A stretch of 5,213 bases of DNA from Balneolaceae bacterium (GTDB lineage Bacteria; Bacteroidota; Rhodothermia; Balneolales; Balneolaceae). Positions 1-5,213 of the stretch are shown in pieces (the first letter of the stretch is position 1; each line of letters starts with the position of its first letter). The stretch is from the NCBI GenBank assembly GCA_007134665.1, contig SLKH01000214.1, positions 1-5,213 of the forward strand, in the 5' to 3' direction. A program made the translations under genes and the position numbers. Under the pieces are notes generated by a model, which was not told the origin of the DNA, made no database searches, and saw only the letters and a list, made by a program, of their open reading frames with translations.

Positions 1-16
1 CAGTAGCACCCACATT

Positions 17-55
17 AAGCCCTGTAAGGTAATCCGACAGGGCTTCTTCTTTATT
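17..55 (+). terminator. Rho-independent terminator of an upstream gene outside the window
   Basis: A perfect 9-bp stem is formed by AAGCCCTGT (17-25) and ACAGGGCTT (37-45) around an 11-nt loop. A pyrimidine/T-rich tail (CTTCTTTATT) follows. The GC-rich stem and T-rich tail on the plus strand fit intrinsic termination of a gene or RNA ending at or before base 1. The upstream product cannot be identified, because only about 16 bases precede the stem. Confidence 0.8.
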
Positions 56-204
56 ATGCACATCTACGATCAATATTGTCTAAATAATTCAAGAAGCTTC
101 TCTCCTCTCATTCGATTATCTCTTTCAATTTTATATCTTAGCTTCACTTACTTTGAGCAAAGCCTGTGATTTGTTCAATCCATTGAACTTAACCGAAAAG
201 AATT
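56..204 (+). promoter_or_regulatory. Leader/promoter region of the first DUF1080 gene
   Basis: This non-coding stretch separates the upstream terminator from the first DUF1080 gene, so it should carry that gene's promoter. A pair weakly resembling the Bacteroidota promoter (-33 TTTG, -7 TAnnTTTG) is TTTC at 123-126 and TTACTTTG at 148-155. The gap is 21 bases and each box has one mismatch. A start near 160 would give a leader of about 45 nt containing the dyad at 173-188. The promoter boxes are a guess; the assignment as upstream control region rests on position. Confidence 0.35.
173..188. promoter_or_regulatory. Perfect dyad GTTCAAT-CC-ATTGAAC, candidate operator
   Basis: Seven-base arms GTTCAAT and ATTGAAC are perfectly complementary around a CC centre. 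The dyad ends 16 bases before the ATG at 205. Its size and symmetry suit a dimeric repressor or activator, and its position would let it overlap the transcription start or the early leader. It could instead be a small mRNA hairpin, but a 2-base loop would require opening the last pair. No regulator is encoded in the window, so the binding protein is unknown. Confidence 0.4.
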
Positions 205-963
205 ATGACAGATCTTTTTTTTAAAAAACTCAAATTATTTACACTCATCCTTCTATTCCCGGCCTTTATCGTCATGTGTACTACTGCCAATGGCCATAAC
301 GATGATTTCGTATCCATCTTTAACGGCCAGGACCTTACCGGATGGATTATTCCGGAAGGTGATGGCGGGCACTGGCAGGTTATTGACGGTGTCATCGATT
401 ATGATGCATTGAGCCAGGCTGAAGGTGACAAAAACCTCTGGACTGAAGATGAATATGGTGATTTTATTTTACGTATTGACTGGCGATTGAAAGATACTCC
501 ATTTATCAATCCAAACGTACCGATCATTCGTCCGGATGGTTCTCATCAGCTCGATGCAAATGGTGAGATTATCAGGATGGCTGTACCTGATGCCGATTCA
601 GGCATCTATTTGCGTGGCATGCCAAAAGCCCAGGTTAATATCTGGACCTGGCCGATTGGTTCTGGTGAAGTTTACGGATACAGAATGGACTCTGATATGC
701 CCCCGGAAGTGGTTGCCGGTGTTACACCTTCAACTTTTGCCGACAATCATATTGGTGAGTGGAATACATTTGAGATAACCATGGTGGGAGATCGCTTAAC
801 TGTTGTTTTGAATGATCAAACAGTTATAGACGATGTACAACTTCCTGGTGTAAATGATAGCGGGCGAATAGCACTTCAGCATCACGGCCATAAAGTGGAC
901 GGTGAATGGGCAAGCTCTCCATCCCTGGTGCAATTCCGAAATATTTATATCAAAGAGTTATGA
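205..963 (+). CDS. Exported DUF1080 / 3-keto-disaccharide hydrolase-like protein
   Basis: This 252-residue protein is probably exported. It has a lysine-containing N-terminus (KKLK, 7-10), a hydrophobic core at 11-24 and Cys25, which would be a lipoprotein cysteine with an atypical Met at -1; cleavage after Ala-Asn-Gly (28-30) is the alternative. The mature part has the DUF1080 (PF06439, concanavalin-A-like jelly roll) layout: FNGQDLTGW at 39-47, W57-x-V-I-D-G, the strand FILRIDWR at 87-94, DSGIYLRG at 131-138, GEWNTFEI at 184-191, a VVLND strand near 200-204, GRIALQHHGH at 220-229, and the ending VQFRNIYIKEL. The family is associated with hydrolysis of 3-keto-glycosides in secreted sugar catabolism. 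The segment between the WR strand and SGI (about 95-130) is longer than in the neighbouring paralogue, and the family's usual GNSGI motif reads ADSGI. The start is the first ATG with a signal peptide; only GAAAAG at 196-201 resembles a ribosome site. The family call is firm, while substrate and activity are inferred. Confidence 0.85.
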   Translation: MTDLFFKKLKLFTLILLFPAFIVMCTTANGHNDDFVSIFNGQDLTGWIIPEGDGGHWQVIDGVIDYDALSQAEGDKNLWTEDEYGDFILRIDWRLKDTPFINPNVPIIRPDGSHQLDANGEIIRMAVPDADSGIYLRGMPKAQVNIWTWPIGSGEVYGYRMDSDMPPEVVAGVTPSTFADNHIGEWNTFEITMVGDRLTVVLNDQTVIDDVQLPGVNDSGRIALQHHGHKVDGEWASSPSLVQFRNIYIKEL

Positions 964-982
964 CTGTTTTCAGGTGTCTGAA

Positions 983-1000
983 CAAGCATATCAATGCTTG
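983..1000 (+). other. Small hairpin between the two DUF1080 genes
   Basis: CAAGCAT (983-989) and ATGCTTG (994-1000) form a perfect 7-bp stem with a 4-nt ATCA loop, 20 bases after the first stop codon. The tail AATTATATCC is not a T-run, so this is a poor intrinsic terminator. It may be an mRNA-stabilising or processing hairpin inside a bicistronic transcript, or a protein-binding dyad for the second gene. The rest of the 104-bp gap shows no clear promoter. Confidence 0.4.
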
Positions 1001-1067
1001 AATTATATCCCTGAGATGTTATCTTGATTTTTCTTTCAACATGAACCAAATGATTAGATAAAGCGAC

Positions 1068-1856
1068 ATGAAACTTTCTTTAAAAATTTTTCCAATCGTA
1101 TTCCTCGTTGCTGCCATGACAGCCAATTGTCAAAATTCCGAACAGGTCACAGATCCTGAACTAACAGAAATTTGGGAACCTCAACCACCAGTTGTTGAGC
1201 CCGGACATTATTCATCAGAAGCACCTTCTGATGCGATCATATTGTTTGACGGAAGCTCTTTCAACAACTGGATGTCGACAGATGGTTCTGATGTCGAATG
1301 GACTCTGGAAGATGGATATATGACTGTTGCACCGCAAACCGGTGATATCATAAGCAGGCAGGAATTTACTGATGTCCAGCTTCATGTTGAATGGCGCGCA
1401 CCTGACGTGATTGAAGGCGAAGGCCAGGGCCGTGGTAACAGCGGTATCTTTTTGCAGGACCGCTATGAAGTGCAGGTTCTTGATAACTGGGAAAACCCCA
1501 CGTATTCCAATGGAATGGCAGGAAGTATCTATAAACAACATATTCCGCTTGCAAATCCGGCTAAACGACCTGGTGAGTGGCAGGCTTATGATATCTTTTT
1601 CCGTGCACCACGATTTGATGATGCAGGCAATGTAGATGAACCTGCCAGGATAACAGTTATCCTGAATGGTGTTTTGGTACAGAATAATGTTGAAGTTTTT
1701 GGCCCTACACGTTACATCGGCCCGCCTGAATATGAAGCACACGGCCCTGCCGGAATTCGGCTACAGGATCACAGCGATTATGTAAGTTTCCGAAATATCT
1801 GGGTACGGGAGCTCGATAATGAAATTATGGAATCGGTCGATATCTGGAGAGATTGA
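1068..1856 (+). CDS. Exported DUF1080 / 3-keto-disaccharide hydrolase-like protein
   Basis: This 262-residue protein starts with a signal sequence (Lys2 and Lys6, hydrophobic 7-17) ending in TANC, so Cys21 is a possible lipidation site although Asn at -1 is atypical. A proline/acid-rich linker (about 22-53) leads to one DUF1080 (PF06439) domain: IILFDGSSFNNW at 57-68, EWTLEDG at 77-83, VQLHVEWR at 103-110, the family hallmark GNSGIFLQDRYEVQVLD at 123-139, GSIYKQ at 152-157, GEWQAYDI at 169-176, ITVILNGVLVQNN at 195-207, PAGIRLQDH at 227-235, and the closing VSFRNIWVREL at 239-249. It keeps the canonical motifs better than its neighbour and is the more typical member. The expected role is hydrolysis of oxidised (3-keto) glycosides or a related glycan-binding or cleaving job in the periplasm or at the surface. 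Gene order suggests co-transcription with the preceding gene, and a terminator follows 21 bp after the stop. The start is supported by the signal peptide; there is no strong Shine-Dalgarno sequence. Confidence 0.9.
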   Translation: MKLSLKIFPIVFLVAAMTANCQNSEQVTDPELTEIWEPQPPVVEPGHYSSEAPSDAIILFDGSSFNNWMSTDGSDVEWTLEDGYMTVAPQTGDIISRQEFTDVQLHVEWRAPDVIEGEGQGRGNSGIFLQDRYEVQVLDNWENPTYSNGMAGSIYKQHIPLANPAKRPGEWQAYDIFFRAPRFDDAGNVDEPARITVILNGVLVQNNVEVFGPTRYIGPPEYEAHGPAGIRLQDHSDYVSFRNIWVRELDNEIMESVDIWRD

Positions 1857-1877
1857 GAATATTCTTTCAAAAATTTG

Positions 1878-1906
1878 TCTGGTTTCCTAAACCAGAACTA
1901 TTTTTT
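1878..1906 (+). terminator. Intrinsic terminator of the DUF1080 gene pair, probably bidirectional
   Basis: TCTGGTTT (1878-1885) pairs perfectly with AAACCAGA (1889-1896) around a 3-nt CCT loop. It is followed by ACTATTTTTT, a six-T run at 1901-1906. Read on the minus strand, the same stem is followed by CAAATTTTTG, so it can also stop transcripts coming from the convergent kinase gene. It lies 21 bases after the stop codon at 1856. Confidence 0.85.
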
Positions 1907-1920
1907 CACTTTTGAAAAAA
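1901..1920. other. AT-rich hairpin overlapping the terminator T-run
   Basis: TTTTTTCA (1901-1908) and TGAAAAAA (1913-1920) are perfect 8-base inverted repeats with a CTTT loop. The first arm is the T-run of the preceding terminator. On either strand this would be a weak AU helix. It may simply provide the A/T tracts needed for termination in both directions. Confidence 0.5.
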
Positions 1921-1940
1921 GAGCAGGGTACACCTTGTTT

Positions 1941-2057
1941 GAATTTTGAAATAACCATAAAATCGCAGAGTCTCAGATCCGGTGGATACACACGGAAAAT
2001 GAGTCAACTGCCATCCACACAAATTACTGGCTCTGCGATTTTTATGGTTTAAAATTC
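1941..2057. repeat. Long nested imperfect inverted repeat between convergent genes
   Basis: Three nested pairs of complementary arms occupy about 117 bp. The outer pair is GAATTTT (1941-1947) with AAAATTC (2051-2057). The main pair is AACCATAAAATCGCAGAG (1953-1970) with CTCTGCGATTTTTATGGTT (2031-2049), an 18-19 bp helix with a single unpaired base. The inner pair is GTGGAT (1982-1987) with ATCCAC (2013-2018), enclosing a 25-nt loop. The A-tract/T-tract around CGCAGAG...CTCTGCG would suit a bidirectional terminator, but a normal one has a loop of a few bases, not about 60. Other readings are a structured small RNA or a degenerate miniature transposable element. No target-site duplication is evident at the ends, and no protein is encoded inside. 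The structure is directly visible; the function is not known. Confidence 0.75.
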
Positions 2058-2096
2058 CAATTCACCACCATGACAATAGGTCCTGGTTAATGTTAA

Positions 2097-3893
2097 TCAG
2101 GATTTGTCGGGTTGAACTTCTTCGTAATTAAAGATCAGATCATACCTTGTGCCATGTCTTGTATCAATAAACATCTCTGCTTCGAGCTGCTTGGCAAGTG
2201 TTTTAATCAGAGTCATACCAAGGGATTTGGATTTTAAATCATTATGATTTTCAGGCAACCCTATTCCATTATCACCGATACTCAACTTTAGCTGGCTATC
2301 TGTTTTTTTGAATGATATGGTAATTACACCCTGCCGGTCATCGGGAAATGCATGCTTCAATGAATTCGTAATAATTTCATTTAGCAATAAACCACATGGA
2401 ATAGCCTGTGTGATTGTGAGAGGTACCGGCTCAGCATCAATATTAATCTGAACTGGCTTTTGTGTTGAGAAGTGTGATTTTTTGATTACATCCAGCAGTT
2501 CATTGATATAAACATCAAACTGAATTTCTGATAGCCTTTCACTCTGGTAGAGTTTTTCATGAATTAAAGCCATCGAATTAATTCTCAACTGGCTGTCTTT
2601 GAGTACTTTCTTGGCTTCTTCATTTTCAGTGTTATAACCCTGAAGTTCAAGAAGTCCTGTGATGACAGCGAGATTATTTTTTACCCTGTGATGAATTTCT
2701 GCAAGGAGTACTTCTTTTTCTTTTAACGATCTATTTACCTCTTCTTCGGCTTTTTTCTGATCTGTTATATCTACATAAATTCCATATACAGCTATTGTTC
2801 GGTCATCTACACTCACCGGCACACCATAAATCAGCACATCTACTGGAGAGCCATCTTTTCTGACCCGGCGTGTGCTGAACTCAAAAGTCTTATTGCTTTT
2901 TGTGAGAGTTTGAGCTTCCTCCTCTTTCCCTGGTGGAACAATAAGTTTATCGAGATTTAATCCGATGATTTCTTTTTCAGTAAAACCAAATATTTCTTCG
3001 AACCCCCTGTTAATCATCTTCACTTCCTGATGTTCATCAAGCATGGCAATACCGATCGGAGCATTTTTGAAGAGCTGGCGGAACATCTCCTCACTTTCCT
3101 TGATTCGTTCTTGTCGGTAAAACTGATCGGTCACATCTCTGACTATACCAATCACGACCTGCTCCCCGAAATAAAACCCGGGATTCAGTTCTACTTCTTT
3201 CGGGAAAATTTCTCCGTTTCTTCGCCGCCCCCACCATTTAAATCTTTGAGGTTCACCGTTAAGAGCCCGATTAAAAAACTCATCCATTTCTTCATGGTTA
3301 ACCTTTCCGGGAGCTCCAAGAACTTCGGGGTGTTTTCCGATGAAATAGGCTTTATCATACCCATAGAGTTCCACAGCACCATCATTAACTTCAAGAAAGG
3401 TACCGTTTTTATCCTGTATGTAGATGGCATCTCCAATAGAATCGAAAAGCGTTTTGTAGCTTTCAAGTGATATCCTGAAATTATCAAGAGCCGTTTTTTG
3501 ATTTAAACTATCAAGTATGACTCCAATTACTGCAGGTTTATTGTTCAATACAATCCTGGAACCAAACATCTGAATGTTGACCACTTTTTTATTCTTTGTG
3601 ATCACTCTGAAATCCAGATCGAATGACTCAATTGTGGTATCGAGCCAACGCTCTCTTAAGTCGATGAGAAGTTCCATATCATCGGGATGAACAAGATCAA
3701 GAGGATCTATTTCGTTCAATAATTCCTCTTCCCTGTAACCAAGCAACTGGCATAATTTGGAATTTACGTATTTCAACTGCATTTCCTGAAGCAGATAAAT
3801 CCCAACCATCGATGTTTCCGTTAATCCACGAAACCTCTCTTCCTTTTCTTTAAGATGGTCACTAACATTTTCATCTGTTAAATCATCAATCAT
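2097..3893 (-). CDS. Soluble triple-PAS sensor histidine kinase, HisKA_2 family
   Basis: This 598-residue cytoplasmic kinase has no signal peptide or membrane segment. Three PAS/PAC modules lie at about 17-131, 143-257 and 269-379. The second ends GIVRDVTDQ and the third GIYVDITDQ, the usual PAC endings. A short charged helix (about 380-397) leads to a HisKA_2-type dimerisation/phosphoacceptor region with EIHHRVKNNL at 399-408. His402 aligns with the phosphorylated His of HWE/HisKA_2 kinases. The ATP-binding domain follows: N-box NEIITNSLKHAF at 505-516, G1 box DNGIGLP at 541-547, and a G2-like SLGMTLIKTLA at 557-567. All catalytic boxes are present, so it should be active. It would autophosphorylate in response to a signal sensed by the PAS domains (ligand, redox or cofactor not readable) and pass phosphate to a receiver protein. 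No receiver domain or response regulator lies beside it, so it is an orphan in this window. The ATG at 3893 is the first in-frame start with a PAS domain soon after; AGG just upstream is a weak ribosome site. Confidence 0.93.
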   Translation of the reverse strand: MIDDLTDENVSDHLKEKEERFRGLTETSMVGIYLLQEMQLKYVNSKLCQLLGYREEELLNEIDPLDLVHPDDMELLIDLRERWLDTTIESFDLDFRVITKNKKVVNIQMFGSRIVLNNKPAVIGVILDSLNQKTALDNFRISLESYKTLFDSIGDAIYIQDKNGTFLEVNDGAVELYGYDKAYFIGKHPEVLGAPGKVNHEEMDEFFNRALNGEPQRFKWWGRRRNGEIFPKEVELNPGFYFGEQVVIGIVRDVTDQFYRQERIKESEEMFRQLFKNAPIGIAMLDEHQEVKMINRGFEEIFGFTEKEIIGLNLDKLIVPPGKEEEAQTLTKSNKTFEFSTRRVRKDGSPVDVLIYGVPVSVDDRTIAVYGIYVDITDQKKAEEEVNRSLKEKEVLLAEIHHRVKNNLAVITGLLELQGYNTENEEAKKVLKDSQLRINSMALIHEKLYQSERLSEIQFDVYINELLDVIKKSHFSTQKPVQINIDAEPVPLTITQAIPCGLLLNEIITNSLKHAFPDDRQGVITISFKKTDSQLKLSIGDNGIGLPENHNDLKSKSLGMTLIKTLAKQLEAEMFIDTRHGTRYDLIFNYEEVQPDKS

Positions 3894-3904
3894 AACCTGT
3901 ACCC

Positions 3905-3932
3905 ATTATCATATATACCCTATGGTTGCCAA
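3905..3932 (-). promoter_or_regulatory. Possible sigma70-like promoter of the kinase gene
   Basis: On the minus strand TTGGCA (3932-3927) is followed after 16 bases by GATAAT (3910-3905). Each differs from the sigma70 consensus at one position. The -10 box ends only 11 bases before the ATG at 3893, which would give a nearly leaderless mRNA. This makes the exact assignment doubtful. The housekeeping promoter consensus of Bacteroidota-like bacteria also differs from this pattern. Confidence 0.3.
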
Positions 3933-4142
3933 TAGCTTACATAATACATCAATAAAATTTTAAAAACGATGGAACCGGCAAATTCGACTTTCAGCCATCC
4001 ATGCCAATCAGGAGAATTAAATACACTCCGAGAAACTAAAAAATTATTTTGTCAACACATCAGAAATAAGATGATTTTAACGTATACACGTCAACTTTCA
4101 CATAACATGAATGAAGTACCTTTTTCCCTTGTATCAGGCTTA

Positions 4143-4191
4143 ATGATTTTGTAAAATCATGGTTTATCGGCAGATAACCTTTTGTTATTTT
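4143..4191 (+). terminator. Tandem hairpins with T-rich tail upstream of thrS, terminator or attenuator
   Basis: Hairpin A pairs ATGATTTT (4143-4150) with AAAATCAT (4153-4160). Hairpin B starts at the very next base and pairs GGTTTATC (4161-4168) with GATAACC (4173-4179), with one bulged T and a GGCA loop. TTTTGTTATTTT (4180-4191) follows. Hairpin plus T-rich run resembles an intrinsic terminator on the plus strand, about 50 bases before the thrS ATG. No convincing gene ends here, so attenuation of thrS is a reasonable alternative. The T-run is interrupted and stem B is modest, so efficiency is uncertain. Confidence 0.45.
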
Positions 4192-4242
4192 ACTTCTACA
4201 TTTTCAAAAATAAATTATTAGCAGAGTTTCCACCACACACAT

Positions 4243-5213
4243 ATGCCCGTAGATCTTATTACGCTGACCTTTCCAGACGGTGCTGAAAAGAAATTTAATA
4301 AAGGTGTAACTGGTTTTGAAGTAGCCGAATCCATCTCCAAAGGCTTGGCCAGAAACGCTCTGAGTATTACACATAATGGAAAAATCCTTGATCTTGACCG
4401 GCCGATCACCGAAGATGGAACGGTCGAAATAAATACCTGGGACTCAGAGGATGGACAGTATACTTTCTGGCATTCATCAGCACATATCCTTGCTGAAGCT
4501 GTTCAGGAATTATACCCGGACGCAAAGTTTGGCATAGGCCCTCCTATTGAAAACGGATTTTATTACGATATCGATTTCGGTGATTCCAGCATCAATAATG
4601 AAGATCTGCCAGGTATTGAAGAGAAGATGATTGAACTGGCTCGTAAGAAATCAAAGTTTGAACGGAAGGAAGTTTCAAAAAAGGATGCACTGCAGTATTA
4701 CGAAAAGAAAGGAAATGAATATAAGATCGATCTGATCAGCCAACTTGAAGATGGTACCATCACATTGTATGAACAGGGAAATTTCACTGATCTCTGTAAA
4801 GGCCCTCATATACCTGATACCGGTATTATTAAAGCGGTAAAACTGACAAATCTGGCCGGAGCTTATTGGCGCGGAGATGTAAAAAGTAAACAGCTTACCC
4901 GTATCTATGGAATTAGTTTTCCCAAGCAAAAATTGTTAACTGAGTATTTGAATCAGCTTGAAGAAGCAAAAAAACGGGACCATAAAAAACTCGGTAAAGA
5001 GCTTGGAATTTACCAGATGGACCACTTCGTAGGTAGTGGCCTGCCGATGTGGCTACCCAATGGCACTGTAATTCGGCGAACACTTGAACAGTTTTTACGA
5101 CAGCTTCAGATTGAACGGGGTTATAAAGAGGTAATTACACCTCATATTGCAAATATCGAATTATATAAGAAATCAGGGCACTATCCATATTATAAAGATT
5201 CCCAATTCAATCC
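4243..5213 (+). CDS. thrS: Threonyl-tRNA synthetase, N-terminal part (cut by window end)
   Basis: The frame from ATG 4243 stays open to the window end: 323 full codons of a protein usually about 640 residues long. The enzyme charges tRNA-Thr with threonine in the cytoplasm. Residues 1-64 form the TGS domain. The editing domain, which removes wrongly attached serine, follows with its zinc/catalytic-type signature intact: H77 and H81 in WHSSAH, and C185 and H189 in CKGPH. AYWRGD (207-212) and QLTRIYG (217-223) are typical of the end of this domain. A charged linker (RDHKKLGKELG, 245-255) leads into the class II catalytic core, with motif 1 around GYKEVITPHI (293-302) and SGHYPYYKD (311-319). 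Motifs 2 and 3 and the anticodon-binding domain lie beyond the window. The start is set by the TGS domain beginning at once; no Shine-Dalgarno sequence is seen. The 5' leader carries tandem hairpins at 4143-4179 that may regulate it. Confidence 0.97.
   Translation, partial: MPVDLITLTFPDGAEKKFNKGVTGFEVAESISKGLARNALSITHNGKILDLDRPITEDGTVEINTWDSEDGQYTFWHSSAHILAEAVQELYPDAKFGIGPPIENGFYYDIDFGDSSINNEDLPGIEEKMIELARKKSKFERKEVSKKDALQYYEKKGNEYKIDLISQLEDGTITLYEQGNFTDLCKGPHIPDTGIIKAVKLTNLAGAYWRGDVKSKQLTRIYGISFPKQKLLTEYLNQLEEAKKRDHKKLGKELGIYQMDHFVGSGLPMWLPNGTVIRRTLEQFLRQLQIERGYKEVITPHIANIELYKKSGHYPYYKDSQFN

Larger units (their letters stand above)
3894..4242. other. Divergent intergenic region between kinase and thrS
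   Basis: This gap of about 350 bp separates two divergently transcribed genes and should hold both promoters. The kinase side has a TTGGCA/GATAAT pair, and the thrS side has tandem hairpins at 4143-4179. In between lies an open frame on the plus strand, 3969-4154 (61 codons, ATG start). It has no recognisable domain, no signal peptide and no clear ribosome site. Its stop codon lies inside the first thrS-side hairpin. It contains five Thr codons, scattered rather than clustered, so it is not a convincing threonine-attenuation leader peptide. No tRNA, T-box specifier domain or known riboswitch was recognised. Confidence 0.5.

Noticed and set aside
1..16. Possible 3' end of a tRNA or of a coding gene before the terminator (CACCCA; an in-phase TAG at 4-6).
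   Set aside because: Too few bases: no acceptor or T-arm partner is visible, and no frame can be judged.
1215..1742. 175-codon open frame on the minus strand inside the second DUF1080 gene.
   Set aside because: It lies entirely antisense to a well-supported gene, and its sequence resembles no family and has no domain features.
1941..2057. Integron attC site, suggested by the length and imperfect inverted-repeat form.
   Set aside because: The ends do not match the RYYYAAC / GTTRRRY core sites, and there is no integrase or cassette array.
3030..3470. 146-codon open frame on the plus strand inside the kinase gene.
   Set aside because: It is antisense to the PAS2-PAS3 coding region, which is fully supported; the frame is a shadow.
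4181..4216. thrS promoter formed by TTTG/TTGTTA at 4181-4187 with TACATTTT or TAAATT downstream.
   Set aside because: Spacings (12 and 23 bases) fit neither the Bacteroidota nor the sigma70 pattern, and the AT-rich background makes chance matches likely.
4180..4242. T-box riboswitch upstream of thrS.
   Set aside because: No T-box sequence, specifier loop or long stem I is present in the gap, and T-boxes are mostly a Gram-positive mechanism.

Overview
The window looks like chromosomal DNA of a moderate-GC, Gram-negative bacterium, most likely of the Bacteroidota/Balneolota/Rhodothermota group. This is inferred from two exported DUF1080 proteins, weak or absent Shine-Dalgarno sequences at all four starts, and a soluble multi-PAS HisKA_2 kinase. 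No marker gene fixes the lineage, and nothing in the window is a transposase, phage gene or CRISPR array.

Layout: (1) Bases 1-60 hold a good rho-independent terminator closing a plus-strand gene that lies outside the window. (2) Bases 205-1856 hold two tandem plus-strand genes for exported proteins of the DUF1080 / 3-keto-disaccharide hydrolase family. They are 104 bp apart and divergent in sequence. A perfect 16-bp dyad lies just upstream of the first start. (3) Bases 1857-2096 are a convergent intergenic region crowded with secondary structure: a terminator that reads in both directions, an AT-rich hairpin, and a nested inverted repeat of about 117 bp. (4) Bases 2097-3893, minus strand, encode a cytoplasmic histidine kinase with three PAS domains and no adjacent response regulator. 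(5) Bases 3894-4242 are a divergent intergenic region with a possible kinase promoter, a doubtful 61-codon ORF and two back-to-back hairpins followed by a T-rich run shortly before thrS. (6) Bases 4243-5213 are the N-terminal half of threonyl-tRNA synthetase, cut by the window end.

The two DUF1080 genes probably form one functional unit in periplasmic or surface glycan/oxidised-sugar breakdown. The kinase and thrS are not obviously related to them. No complete novel system is evident. The least explained elements are the nested inverted repeat at 1941-2057 and the attenuator-like leader of thrS.
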